From: Hyphomonas sp. L-53-1-40 | GTDB taxonomy: Bacteria; Pseudomonadota; Alphaproteobacteria; Caulobacterales; Hyphomonadaceae | DNA: 64,000 nucleotides | Reading direction: 5' to 3' | Assembly: GCF_000682775.1 (NCBI RefSeq) | Contig: NZ_AWFI01000012.1 | Span: 434,001 to 498,000, forward strand | Shown here: positions 1 to 9,117 of the stretch, one piece after another | How the letters are laid out: each line of letters starts with the position of its first letter | Position numbering within the stretch: the stretch's first letter is position 1 | The notes under the pieces: model-generated | Seen by the model: the letters and a program-made list of their open reading frames with translations, nothing else | What the model was told of the DNA's origin: nothing | Databases searched by the model: none | Position numbers and translations under genes: made by a program

Positions 1-632
1 TTCAGCATTTCGGCGGCACCGACGGAGAAATCCGCGCCTTCGATCTGCTTTTTCAGGTTCGGCACCAATTCCGATGGCAGGAAATGCGTCGCCACCCGGG
101 CCGCAACAACATCTGCGCCCTTCAAACGCGCCCCCGTCAGCGCCAACCATGTACCAAGATAGCCCGACAGGCGCGGCAGGAACCAGCCACCCCCCACGTC
201 CGGGAACAGTCCGATCCCGGTCTCCGGCATGGCGAACAGCGTGCGCTCGGTCGCAACCCGGTGAGAGCCATGCACAGACAGGCCAACCCCGCCACCCATG
301 GTCACACCATCCATGATCGCCAGCACCGGCTTGGGGAAAGTCTTCAGCGCGGCATTCATCCGGTATTCGACATTGAAGAAGGCACGCGCCTCACTCGCAT
401 CACCCGCGCCGCTATCGGCCAGCATGCGAATGTCACCACCAGCGCAGAACCCCCGCGTTTCTTCTTCATGGTCGATCATGACCATGTGAACGGTCGGGTC
501 TGCCGTCCAGCGCTCCAGGGCGGCCAAGATGGTGTCGCACATGGGTGCGTTCAGCGCATGCAACGCCTCTGGCCGCGTCAGCGTAATTCGTCCCACACCG
601 CGATGGGTCTCCACCGATACGTCATTCGACAT
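1..632 (-). CDS. 3-hydroxyisobutyryl-CoA hydrolase (partial, C-terminus off left edge)
   Basis: Enoyl-CoA hydratase/isomerase-fold enzyme of the HIBYL-CoA hydrolase branch, which hydrolyses 3-hydroxyisobutyryl-CoA in valine degradation. About 210 of roughly 350 residues are present. I read the frame directly from the minus strand, starting at an ATG at 632. Visible are the oxyanion-hole segment RGFCAGGDIR, the MGGGVGLSVHG motif and GIGLFPDVGGGWFLPRL, which together are typical of this hydrolase rather than of ordinary crotonases. The gene is divergent from the PilZ gene, with about 150 bp between them. A related acyl-CoA dehydrogenase (4413-5552) and a hydroxyisobutyrate-dehydrogenase-like gene (17225-18085) lie in the window. 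Family call is firm; substrate is inferred. Confidence 0.88.
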   Translation of the reverse strand, partial: MSNDVSVETHRGVGRITLTRPEALHALNAPMCDTILAALERWTADPTVHMVMIDHEEETRGFCAGGDIRMLADSGAGDASEARAFFNVEYRMNAALKTFPKPVLAIMDGVTMGGGVGLSVHGSHRVATERTLFAMPETGIGLFPDVGGGWFLPRLSGYLGTWLALTGARLKGADVVAARVATHFLPSELVPNLKKQIEGADFSVGAAEML

Positions 633-786
633 GCTTTATCCCTTTGTCTCCGGCGTCTTCCGCCGACCATTGTTTGTTTCGCCTACCCCTACATTCGACG
701 CCTCGCGGATCAAGCCCGCCCCGCGCGTCAGGACGTTAACAGTCCGCAAATCCCTATTGGAAATTCATGACAATGGCGAACCGCGA

Positions 787-1077
787 ATGTTTACCCGTTG
801 GGACTATGGTTCGCCCATGAGACAGACCGACCTCCCCGGCGCAGAGCTGCGCGGACGCCGTACTCCGGTAATCGCCAAAGGCATTCTGAAACTGGGTCTC
901 TGGCGCTCGGTACCGTGCGAGATTCGCAACATCTCATCCGGCGGCGTCCGCTTTGCGACCCGCAAGGAGATCAATCTGCCGGAAACCTTTTCAATCCGTC
1001 TGCCTAACAGCCGACGCCCACGCCTGTGTCAGCGCCGTTGGCAACTCGGTCGCGAGACCGGTGTCGAATTTATCTGA
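787..1077 (+). CDS. PilZ-domain protein
   Basis: Small protein of 96 residues made almost entirely of a PilZ-like beta-barrel, a family that often binds cyclic di-GMP. The core GGVRF and the end GRETGVEFI fit PilZ. An early Arg-rich segment (ELRGRRTPV) could be the RxxxR-type switch, although the classical RxxxR spacing is not clear, so ligand binding is uncertain. Starts at 787 or 817 (87 residues) are both possible because neither has a strong ribosome binding site. It is divergent from the hydrolase gene and convergent with the metalloprotease gene. Confidence 0.7.
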   Translation: MFTRWDYGSPMRQTDLPGAELRGRRTPVIAKGILKLGLWRSVPCEIRNISSGGVRFATRKEINLPETFSIRLPNSRRPRLCQRRWQLGRETGVEFI

Positions 1078-1150
1078 TGCCTTCCTTTTGTTGGCGACGC
1101 GGTGGCGTCACGCGCAACGGTCACACCCACTCCACAAATGAACCTTCCGC

Positions 1151-3655
1151 CTAGCGTGGCAGCAGCGCCGTATCGCAATGCCAGCAAGCTTCGGCGCTGC
1201 CTGCGCCAATGGGGCTGCCGGGCGGGATATCGACTTCAGGTGTGGACGGCATGACGGGTAGAGATGGCCTGTCGAGATGGGCCGTAATACGACGGGAGAG
1301 CTCGTCCCGCACTGCCACATCCGCTGGATCAGCTCGCCGCGAACGGGACACAATCCGGCGCGCCAGAGCGCTGAGATATGCATTGGTCTGGATCACCGTT
1401 TCAGGCGTCGCATTTGTGTTTGCGGCAAGGTCTGTCAGTACGGAAACGTACCGCACTTGCTCGCGCCGCAGGATACTCGCCTGACGTGGCGTGTCAGCAT
1501 CTTTGAACAGCGCCTCCTCCACTTCGCGCAAGACATCACCAAAGCTCAGCGCGTTCGCGTCGCGGCGTTCAGTTTCGATCAGGCGTGCGACGCGCTGGGG
1601 ATGCAGCAAGGCGCCCAAGGTTTGTGAGGCTGATGTGTCAGCGGCTGTCAGAAGATCAAACATCGCCCCGGTTTCGCCTGGGAAATATTCCGCCCCCGCG
1701 CCCGCCCCACGGAACGACACCAGCGGCGGCGTCAACAGGTCGAGCGTCTGGTCTGGCAGATCAAGCACGGCCGGATCCAGCGTTGCCACCAGCGCACTGA
1801 GCGCGCCGCGTTGCTGATCTGCCGGTACGGGCGCTCCGCCAGTATTGGCCTGCCCCGTTTCGGCATAGTGGAAATCATAACCACCAATCATCTTCGCCGC
1901 CGCGTTCACCTGATAGCGATGATAAAGATAGATCGGCACGATCACCGCCCGCAGGCGCGAGGTCGGCTCGCCTGCCTGCAGCGCGCCGAGGCCGAACCGT
2001 TCAAGCGCTACTTTCCGTACCCGCATCACCTCCGTCAGGGACGCGACAGGGTCTGTGCCATTGTCCCAGACGCTCGCATAGGGATGCGCTGTTCCAACGC
2101 CGCGCCCCTGCGGATCATCAATATAGCGCAGTCCGCTCCCCCAAGCCGATTCCAACAATTCGTCTCCTGCAGCATTCTCGTCCGTGCCGTCAGGATATTG
2201 CCGGTAGAGCCACATGGCAGACACCATGTCCCACTCACCGATTCCGACATCATAGGCGGCTGAGAAATCCAGTTCCCCATTCTGGCCAACCCAAATAAGC
2301 GGCGCTGGATAATCCATCACCGACGCGCGCTCATTCGAGGACGCCGCAAAATTGTGGGCGAAGCCAAGCGTGTGGCCGACTTCGTGCGCAGCCAATTGGC
2401 GAATACGGGAAAGAGCGATCTCAACCGGATCATCCGCCGCGCCAGTGCCGGTCTTCGATGCGCCAGCCAAACCTTCAAAGATCATCCTGTCCTGGCGCAC
2501 ACGCTGGCTACCCAGAATAACATTGGCTTTAAGCATTTCACCCGTACGCGGATCGGTCAGTCCACCACCATAGGACCAGCCGCGGGTCTGGCGGTGCACC
2601 CACTGGATCACATTATAGCGGACATCAAGCGGATGCGCGCCTTCGGGGAGGACTTGCACGAGATAGGAATCCGGAAAGCCAGCGGCCTCGAAAGCTTCGG
2701 CCCACCAGGATGCCCCTTCAATCAGGGCGACACGAATTTCCTCTGGCGCACCGGAATCAACATAGAAGACAATCGGCTCTTTTGCCGGGCTGCTCGCTGC
2801 GGACGGATCCTGTTTCTCAAGACGGAAGCGGCGCGCATAGGATTGCCCGACCTGTCCGCTCAGTGGCGCGGAAAAATCATAATAGCCTACATCAATCGCG
2901 CCGCTGCGTGGATCGAACATACGAGGCGTGTAGCCGTCATCCGGCAAGCGCACGAGCGATGTGTGCTGCACCAGCGTCACAGAGCGCGCATCGGCCGCCG
3001 TGGCCCAGACTTCCGCTTTCGGTTCGTCACTGCCCAGCGTCAGAAAGGCGTCAAACTCGACATTGTCCGGAAAGGCCAGCGCCGCCGAAACGTCCGGCAT
3101 GGACAAGTCCTTCGAGATCTGGAACGCGCCGCCCTTGGGATGCTGTTTCAGCCGCGCGCGCACATCCATCGTGTCGCGCGTCAGATAGGACGACAGGTCC
3201 ACCAACAATTCGCCCTCCGGTCCGGTGCCGAGAATTTCACCCGACCAGACAAAGCTGCGCGCAAAGGAATCCCGCACGGCTTTGCGCTCCAGCGGATTGT
3301 CGGCGCTGGCGCGATAGGTCCAGTTCTCGATCTCCGCGATGACCTTGTCGCCCACCTTGCGGAAGGCAACGATCTCGCCGGCATTGGCGCGGCCCCGATC
3401 CAGCCCGATCGGATTGGAGCCGAGCCCCGCCGTCAGGCCCGTCGCCTGGATCGCGCGCAGGGCAACGCCTTCCTCGTCCGGCGCGGGCAGAGCGACCAGC
3501 ACGCGCCCGCCATCTGCATCCAGATAGAGATCAACAAATCCATCCTTGTGAACAAGTGATCCGGTTTCTTCCGCCCAGTCTCCAGACTGCGCCCATGCAA
3601 ATGGAAGGACGAGCGTCGCCACCATCGCCAAAACCAGACTCTTCAATCCCCGCAC
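1151..3655 (-). CDS. Exported zinc-dependent metalloprotease (DUF5117/DUF4953 type)
   Basis: Large secreted or periplasmic metallopeptidase of 834 residues. The zinc site is HEVGHTLGFAH at residues 424-434 (H424, E425, H428, H434), followed by a Met-turn-like ASVMDYP. The preceding VDSGAPEEI segment and DPRTGEML motif match the DUF4953 peptidase region, with a DUF5117-like beta domain upstream. I chose the GTG at 3655 because GGAAGAGG sits just ahead and the protein then begins with a Sec signal (hydrophobic core ending FAWAQ); an upstream start at 3703 would add 16 residues. Family members are common in Bacteroidetes and marine alphaproteobacteria, with substrate unknown. It lies downstream of a lipoprotein gene on the same strand, about 110 bp apart. 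Confidence 0.88.
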   Translation of the reverse strand: MRGLKSLVLAMVATLVLPFAWAQSGDWAEETGSLVHKDGFVDLYLDADGGRVLVALPAPDEEGVALRAIQATGLTAGLGSNPIGLDRGRANAGEIVAFRKVGDKVIAEIENWTYRASADNPLERKAVRDSFARSFVWSGEILGTGPEGELLVDLSSYLTRDTMDVRARLKQHPKGGAFQISKDLSMPDVSAALAFPDNVEFDAFLTLGSDEPKAEVWATAADARSVTLVQHTSLVRLPDDGYTPRMFDPRSGAIDVGYYDFSAPLSGQVGQSYARRFRLEKQDPSAASSPAKEPIVFYVDSGAPEEIRVALIEGASWWAEAFEAAGFPDSYLVQVLPEGAHPLDVRYNVIQWVHRQTRGWSYGGGLTDPRTGEMLKANVILGSQRVRQDRMIFEGLAGASKTGTGAADDPVEIALSRIRQLAAHEVGHTLGFAHNFAASSNERASVMDYPAPLIWVGQNGELDFSAAYDVGIGEWDMVSAMWLYRQYPDGTDENAAGDELLESAWGSGLRYIDDPQGRGVGTAHPYASVWDNGTDPVASLTEVMRVRKVALERFGLGALQAGEPTSRLRAVIVPIYLYHRYQVNAAAKMIGGYDFHYAETGQANTGGAPVPADQQRGALSALVATLDPAVLDLPDQTLDLLTPPLVSFRGAGAGAEYFPGETGAMFDLLTAADTSASQTLGALLHPQRVARLIETERRDANALSFGDVLREVEEALFKDADTPRQASILRREQVRYVSVLTDLAANTNATPETVIQTNAYLSALARRIVSRSRRADPADVAVRDELSRRITAHLDRPSLPVMPSTPEVDIPPGSPIGAGSAEACWHCDTALLPR

Positions 3656-3763
3656 AAGCGCACCTCTTCCGATCAGCTGAAACACAGCCGCACGGTGCCG
3701 CATATCGGATGGAGGTTCAATCGCTTTCCGGGCTGGCGGCCCGTCAGGGCTCAGTGCGCCCCC

Positions 3764-4237
3764 TTACCCATCGCAAGTTTGCGTATCGCGCATGATGCCG
3801 ACCTTGGTGACCTTCCCGGTCTTGTTGTCGACGCCGAAATAGATGTCACGGTAATCATATAGAGTGACGTCATCCTCCGTCACCACGCATTTCGGCTTGC
3901 CGTAGGCCCCACGAGTCAGAATCTGCTCAGCGCCTGTGCCAACGCCCATCTCGGTGCGATAGCGTGGGTCGCGTGCGATGATCCAGTACACGCTCTCATC
4001 AGCGGCAATCACCAACCCGTCATAGGTATAAGTCGTGGCGCGCGTACCTTCGATCGGGGTGGTGCTCCGGGGTGGGCCTTTGACGGCAAACAACTCAATC
4101 AGGCTCATGCCCAGTTCGACATCGCCGACTCGGTCGCCACGGACAATCATATCGTCGTTCAGGTTTGGCGGGGTGTTGGCGCAGGCACCCATCGCGATAA
4201 TCGCGCCAAGGGCAGACAGCTTACGGACCACTTTCAT
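3764..4237 (-). CDS. Lipoprotein of unknown function
   Basis: A 157-residue exported lipoprotein. The N-terminus has basic residues, a short hydrophobic stretch and a lipobox ending in Cys (AMGAC, Cys about residue 19). The mature part contains a segment (VELGMSLIELFAVKGPP) like the small SmpA/BamE-style lipoproteins that sense or scaffold at the outer membrane, but I cannot assign it to that family with confidence. Two further cysteines near the C-terminus may form a disulfide. The start is well set by AGGAGG seven bases upstream of the ATG at 4237. It may be cotranscribed with the metalloprotease downstream. Confidence 0.75.
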   Translation of the reverse strand: MKVVRKLSALGAIIAMGACANTPPNLNDDMIVRGDRVGDVELGMSLIELFAVKGPPRSTTPIEGTRATTYTYDGLVIAADESVYWIIARDPRYRTEMGVGTGAEQILTRGAYGKPKCVVTEDDVTLYDYRDIYFGVDNKTGKVTKVGIMRDTQTCDG

Positions 4238-4412
4238 CGCGGGTCCTCCTATTTACTAAAACTCTACAAGAGCCTTAGATCACCCCATGGGTGGCCATAT
4301 GTCGAGAGACCGGCAGTCAAAACCTGTCCCTACACGCCCGAAATGGGCATAATTATCCGTAATGTTCGGATATCAGGACGATCTTCCTAGCCAGCGCTGC
4401 GAGCGTCGGCCC

Positions 4413-5552
4413 CTAATCCTTCAGCATGTCCCGCGAAATGATGACGCGCATGATCTCGTTCGTGCCTTCCAGAATCTGATGCACGCGCAAATCGCGCACG
4501 ATCCGTTCGACACCATAATCTGCGAGATAGCCGTATCCGCCGTGGATTTGAAGGGCGTCGTTCGCAACCTTGAACGCAGTATCCGTGACAAAGCGCTTGG
4601 CCATCGCGCACCAACGCGTCGCGTCCGGCGACTTGCCGTCCAGTCGTCCAGCCGCCTCGTACAGCATGACCCGCGCGGCCTGCAGCTCGGTTTCCATATC
4701 CGCCAGCTTGAACGCCGTGTTCTGGAAGGTCGCAATCGCCTTGCCGAACTGTTCGCGCTCTTTCGCGTAGGCCACCGCCTTGTCGAGCGCGAGTTGCGCA
4801 CCGCCGAGGGCACACGCCGCAATATTCAGCCGCCCGCCATCGAGCCCTGCCATCGCAAATCGGAAGCCGTGACCTTCCTCGCCAATTCGGTTTGCCGCCG
4901 GCACGCGAACGCCGTCCAGCATCACCTGCCGCGTGGGCTGGCTCTTCCAGCCCATCTTGCGCTCATTCGCCCCAAAGCTCAGCCCGGGTGTGTCCTTCTC
5001 GATAATGAAGGCCGACACGCCCTTGGCGCCGTCGTCGGAAGTGCGCGCCATCAAGACGTAAACGTCAGACGTGCCCGCGCCGGAGATGAATTGTTTCGTG
5101 CCGGAGATGACATAATCATCGCCATCCTTCACTGCGCGCGTCTTCAGGCTGGCAGCATCCGATCCCGCACCGGGTTCGGTCAGGCAATATGATGCGATCA
5201 ACTCCATACGCGTCAGCCGCGGCACCCACGCCTGGCGCTGCGCGTCCGATCCGAACGTGTCGATCATCCAACTGGCCATATTGTGAATGGAAATGAATGC
5301 CGCCGTAGAGACATCACCATAGGACAACTGCTCGAAAATCATGGCCGCGTCGGTGCGCGTCAGGGCGCTGCCGCCGACTTCTTCAGAGACATAAATGCCC
5401 GCAAAGCCAAGCTCTGCGGCCTGCTTGATCACATCGACCGGGAAGTGGCTGTCGCGGTCCCAAGCTTCCGAATGCGGCAGCAATTGCGCCTCGGCAAATT
5501 TGCGGGCCATGTCCCGGATCATCAATTGTTCGTCGGAAAACAAAGCACTCAT
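4413..5552 (-). CDS. Acyl-CoA dehydrogenase (isobutyryl-CoA dehydrogenase-like)
   Basis: FAD flavoenzyme of 379 residues, the normal family length, oxidising an acyl-CoA to the 2-enoyl-CoA with electrons passed to ETF. The FAD-binding segment CLTEPGAGSDA, the substrate loop region and the QILEGTNEIMR motif are intact, with the catalytic Glu expected at residue 362. The short-chain/branched pattern and the nearby HIBYL-CoA hydrolase suggest isobutyryl-CoA (valine pathway) as substrate, by inference. GAGGAA precedes the ATG. Divergent from the GNAT gene across 60 bp of relatively AT-rich DNA that must hold both promoters. Confidence 0.92.
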   Translation of the reverse strand: MSALFSDEQLMIRDMARKFAEAQLLPHSEAWDRDSHFPVDVIKQAAELGFAGIYVSEEVGGSALTRTDAAMIFEQLSYGDVSTAAFISIHNMASWMIDTFGSDAQRQAWVPRLTRMELIASYCLTEPGAGSDAASLKTRAVKDGDDYVISGTKQFISGAGTSDVYVLMARTSDDGAKGVSAFIIEKDTPGLSFGANERKMGWKSQPTRQVMLDGVRVPAANRIGEEGHGFRFAMAGLDGGRLNIAACALGGAQLALDKAVAYAKEREQFGKAIATFQNTAFKLADMETELQAARVMLYEAAGRLDGKSPDATRWCAMAKRFVTDTAFKVANDALQIHGGYGYLADYGVERIVRDLRVHQILEGTNEIMRVIISRDMLKD

Positions 5553-5612
5553 TGTTAATTCCTCGTTTTTTGGCGTAAGAGGCTTCCACGGGAATTGAAT
5601 GGGTAGCGCGCA

Positions 5613-6155
5613 ATGTCAATGCAACACGCCAGCACACGCTATGGAATCGGCGATGCGGACGCGTCCGAAGTCGGCGTTCTGGCCGAAGTGGATCGCGCCG
5701 CCAGCGCCCTGTTTGCTCCGACCGGTCTATTGTCCGAAGAAGCTCTGAAAGACCATGTACCCGTCGACATCCTTGCCAGCGCCGCCGAGAATGGCGACCT
5801 GTTCACCGCGCGGCTGGAAACCGGCGCGCCGGTTGGATTTGCGCTGGTCTCCCTGCGCGGCGGCATGCTCTATCTTGACCAGATCAGCGTCCATCCGGAC
5901 CAAGGTCAGCGCGGCATCGGCGCGGCTCTGCTGACCCGCGTTATCGACGAAGCGAAGCGTCGCAAGCTGCGCCGCATTGCGTTGTCCACTTTCCGCGACC
6001 TGCCCTGGAACGCACCGTTCTACGCCAAGCATGGCTTTCGCGAGGTCAAGCGCAGTGACATGGCCGAGTGGATGCTGGAATTGGAACGCATTCAGGCCGA
6101 AGAACTCGACGTCTCAAAACGCTGTTTCATGCTGCGTAAAATTGGCTGGTTGTAG
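5613..6155 (+). CDS. GNAT-family N-acetyltransferase
   Basis: 180-residue acetyl-CoA-dependent N-acyltransferase. The central beta strand ISVHPDQGQRGIG followed by GAALLTRVI is the acetyl-CoA pyrophosphate-binding motif A, and the later PFYAKHGF is the usual motif B. The acceptor substrate cannot be told. The start at 5613 has no good ribosome binding site; a second in-frame ATG lies at 5619. It sits 30 bp upstream of hemB and may share its transcript. Confidence 0.85.
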   Translation: MSMQHASTRYGIGDADASEVGVLAEVDRAASALFAPTGLLSEEALKDHVPVDILASAAENGDLFTARLETGAPVGFALVSLRGGMLYLDQISVHPDQGQRGIGAALLTRVIDEAKRRKLRRIALSTFRDLPWNAPFYAKHGFREVKRSDMAEWMLELERIQAEELDVSKRCFMLRKIGWL

Positions 6156-6185
6156 CCATCCGGATTTTAGACCAATGAGACCTGC

Positions 6186-7181
6186 ATGACCCACTTTTCC
6201 CAAGCCTTCCCCGCCACCCGCATGCGCCGACTGCGCCAGGCCCCATGGATCCGTTCGCTCGCTGGCGAAAACGTGCTGACGCCCGCCGATTTGATCTGGG
6301 CCGTCTTTGTCCATGATGGCGACGACCGCATGCCGGTCAGCAGTCTGCCCGGCATTGACCGGTTGAGCGTAAAGGACGCCGCCAAGGCCGCGGTCCGTGC
6401 ACGTGAGCTTGGCATTCCGGCCATCGCGCTGTTTCCCTATATTGGCGCAGACGGCAAGGACGAGACAGGCTCCGGCGCGCTCGACCCTGATGGACTCGTG
6501 CCACGCGCCCTGAAAGCGATGAAGGATGCTGCGCCTGAAGTCGGCTTGATCACGGATGTGGCGCTCGACGCCTATACCAGCCACGGGCATGACGGCCTGC
6601 TGGACGAGGACGGCACCATCCCGAATGATGCGACCACGGAAAACCTGGTTCAGCAGGCGCTGGTCCATGTCGGCGCGGGCGCCGATATCGTCGCCCCGTC
6701 AGACATGATGGATGGCCGCATCGGCGCGATCCGTTCCGCGTTCGAGGAAGAAGGCTTCACCCACCAGATGATCCTCGCCTATGCCGCCAAATATGCCAGC
6801 GGCTTTTACGGCCCCTATCGCGATGCCATCGGCTCGGCCGCCGCGCTGAAGGGCGACAAGAAAACCTATCAGCAAGACCCGGCCAATTCCGATGAAGCCC
6901 TGCGCGAGGTCGCGCTCGATCTTGCCGAAGGCGCTGACATGGTCATGGTCAAGCCCGGCCTTCCGTATCTGGACATTGTGCAACGCGTCAGCTCCACCTT
7001 CGGTGTGCCGACCATCGCCTACCAGGTCTCCGGCGAATACGCCCAGATCAAGGCCGCCGCCCAGAATGGCTGGATCGACGGCGACCGCGTCATGATGGAG
7101 TCGCTCATGTGCTTCAAACGCGCGGGCGCGAGCGGCGTGATCACCTATTTTGCTGAAGAGGCGGCGGAGAAATTGGGGTGA
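6186..7181 (+). CDS. hemB: Porphobilinogen synthase (delta-aminolevulinic acid dehydratase)
   Basis: Condenses two 5-aminolevulinate molecules to porphobilinogen in haem synthesis; cytosolic homo-octamer. At 331 residues it is full length. The two Schiff-base lysines are visible as K202 (AAKYASGFYGP) and K256 (MVKPGLPYLD). The metal-binding loop reads DVALDAYTSHGHDG: it carries Asp where zinc enzymes have Cys, so this is the magnesium-type enzyme usual in alphaproteobacteria. It follows the GNAT gene by 30 bp. The gene is about 63% G+C in a sampled line, which contrasts sharply with the next gene. Confidence 0.97.
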   Translation: MTHFSQAFPATRMRRLRQAPWIRSLAGENVLTPADLIWAVFVHDGDDRMPVSSLPGIDRLSVKDAAKAAVRARELGIPAIALFPYIGADGKDETGSGALDPDGLVPRALKAMKDAAPEVGLITDVALDAYTSHGHDGLLDEDGTIPNDATTENLVQQALVHVGAGADIVAPSDMMDGRIGAIRSAFEEEGFTHQMILAYAAKYASGFYGPYRDAIGSAAALKGDKKTYQQDPANSDEALREVALDLAEGADMVMVKPGLPYLDIVQRVSSTFGVPTIAYQVSGEYAQIKAAAQNGWIDGDRVMMESLMCFKRAGASGVITYFAEEAAEKLG

Positions 7182-7239
7182 TTTGCCCAAGACTACTGCC
7201 GGATCAAGAAAAGAAGCAGCGCAAACTGGGAATACTACA

Positions 7240-9108
7240 ATGACCGGTCAGCAGAGCGGTAACGATAAAAGAAGCATTTCTATTATCAATTCCGAAGAGC
7301 TCATCGCCCTATCCGAAAGTGAAATTATCCCGGACGGGACAGCCATCGACTGGCATTCGGTACAATCTCAACTCGACGAGGCGGCAAAAAAAATGGAAGC
7401 AGCAGGCAGCAACCAAGCGCCTGTAGTACGGCTCCTCAGTAACATCATGGGCATACACGATAAGTATGACGATCCAGCGGAACCCTACGGTCCAATGATA
7501 GTCATGGACGGGCGCCGATCCATGATCCCATCTGATCTTGCGGGCGAGCAGTCTGAGCAACTGGCGGCTTATGCGCCAACAATCAATAACCCAACCTTGC
7601 GGGCCCGCGTTGCGGACATCGCTTGGCTTAACGACCGAAAACGCCGTGATATGGCAGACCTCGCAATAGAGGCTTACCTGCAACGCGTAATTCAGTACCT
7701 GAATGGAGAAGCGCAGTTTCGGCTCGATTCGGAATCTCTCATTGACTACCGAGCTATTAAGCTCCTCCAACGGGCCTTCCAGATTTCAAAGGCTGTGAAA
7801 GGAAAAGAAGAGCACTCAGCGGGGCTGATCGATGCCCTAGCACTTCTAAATCAGAGAGCTTTCGGCGCCTGTGATTTACCCTCTATTACTCGAGTGGCGC
7901 GATTGTCTTTGGACTTCTATGCTGTTGATGAACTGGCGCTCGCTCAGCGGATCGAAGAGGTCCTCAAGAAAACTGATATGGTTGATCCCTATTGGCGCAA
8001 GGCAACACTGGAACAACTTCAACGCATCTACAGACGTAATGAACTTCAAGAAAAGGCCAACGATTGCCAGCTTCAAATTGCTGAATGTTCGATTGCACTA
8101 TCCGAGGCGATGGCCGGGTCTGCGATGGCTACCGCCGGGTGGTTGATGACTGCGATTGACGAACTGCGTCAAGCACGCGGTCCTGCCGCGAAGGCGCGCG
8201 CTCAGGAAGTCCGCACCTTGTTGCGTGAGAAGCAGGAAGACTCCATCTTCGAAATGGGTACCATTTCTCACAAAACCGATATTACTGATCTCGTCACAGA
8301 CACGATTAGGCGAATAAGCGGCCTTTCTCTTGGCGAAGCACTGGGACAGTTTGCATGCCTAGCCGGTTCGCCCGATCCTCAGCAGCTTGAAGAACAGGCA
8401 AAAAAAAGCATCGCCGAATATCCGCTGTCATCCATGTTCGCGGCTACTCATGTTGATCGCGAAGGAAAAACGGTCGCGAAAGCTGAAGGCTCTACTATCG
8501 GTGATATTATCTCGGACGACGCGCTTCGAGAGCACATACTTAGGGATATGGCGATGTTGAGAAATCTTGTTGTTTCGAGCGCAATTGAGCCCGCACGCCG
8601 ACATATCCAATCAGAGTTACCTCTCAGTCAGAACGCTTTTGACGTCATAACCGCAAACAGCCCTTTTGTTCCTGAATATCAGAGACCTCTTTTTGCTCTT
8701 GGCTTCGCCCGATTCTTTCAAGGCGATATGATGAGTGCTGGTAGCCTGCTCATTCCGCAGATGGAAAACTCGATACGACATTTGCTTAAAACAGCGGGTC
8801 GCGACCCATCGACTATCGAGAGCGATTTGACTCAGGATGACAGGTCGATTTCTAGCTTGATCACTCATGACAGAAAGGCGCTTGAGGAAATCTTAGGAAC
8901 TGAAATCGTTTTTGAGATCGATAGCCTGTTCAATTCTCGTCCTGGGCCTGCGTTGCGACACGAATTCGCACACGGAAAAATCCCGGGCGCACACTTCTAT
9001 TCATCGGATGTAAAATATGCTTGCTGGTTCATGTTTCGTCTGACTTGCTTGCCACTCTTTGAGTACTGGGAAGACATCTGCCTGCTGATAGATACCAAAG
9101 AAGTCTGA
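7240..9108 (+). CDS. DUF7380/DUF4209-type protein with HEPN-like R-x4-H motif
   Basis: Predicted soluble, largely helical protein of 622 residues with no signal peptide. The C-terminal part (about residues 500-600) fits DUF4209 from memory: a helix containing ENSIRHLLK, then LRHEFAHG, where R573 and H578 form the R-x4-H arrangement typical of HEPN RNases. The N-terminal 400 residues are helical repeats without a recognised motif. A start upstream at 7150 would overlap hemB, so I use the ATG at 7240, which has GGGA about nine bases ahead. Sampled lines are only 38-43% G+C against about 63% in hemB, and codon choice is unlike the neighbours, which suggests recent acquisition. No partner gene is adjacent. 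RNase or defence activity is inference only. Confidence 0.72.
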   Translation: MTGQQSGNDKRSISIINSEELIALSESEIIPDGTAIDWHSVQSQLDEAAKKMEAAGSNQAPVVRLLSNIMGIHDKYDDPAEPYGPMIVMDGRRSMIPSDLAGEQSEQLAAYAPTINNPTLRARVADIAWLNDRKRRDMADLAIEAYLQRVIQYLNGEAQFRLDSESLIDYRAIKLLQRAFQISKAVKGKEEHSAGLIDALALLNQRAFGACDLPSITRVARLSLDFYAVDELALAQRIEEVLKKTDMVDPYWRKATLEQLQRIYRRNELQEKANDCQLQIAECSIALSEAMAGSAMATAGWLMTAIDELRQARGPAAKARAQEVRTLLREKQEDSIFEMGTISHKTDITDLVTDTIRRISGLSLGEALGQFACLAGSPDPQQLEEQAKKSIAEYPLSSMFAATHVDREGKTVAKAEGSTIGDIISDDALREHILRDMAMLRNLVVSSAIEPARRHIQSELPLSQNAFDVITANSPFVPEYQRPLFALGFARFFQGDMMSAGSLLIPQMENSIRHLLKTAGRDPSTIESDLTQDDRSISSLITHDRKALEEILGTEIVFEIDSLFNSRPGPALRHEFAHGKIPGAHFYSSDVKYACWFMFRLTCLPLFEYWEDICLLIDTKEV

Positions 9109-9117
9109 AGCACTGCG

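Noticed and set aside
1097-1110. GACGC/GCGTC hairpin after the PilZ gene
   Set aside because: Too short and without a T-tract to call a terminator.
2354-3559. 401-codon plus-strand frame opposite the metalloprotease
   Set aside because: Antisense shadow of a high-GC gene; the protein has no recognisable features and the minus-strand frame has a full zinc-site family match.
7150-7239. Upstream start extending the DUF7380/DUF4209 gene into hemB
   Set aside because: Overlap with conserved hemB C-terminus and Arg-rich non-homologous lead; the ATG at 7240 fits better.
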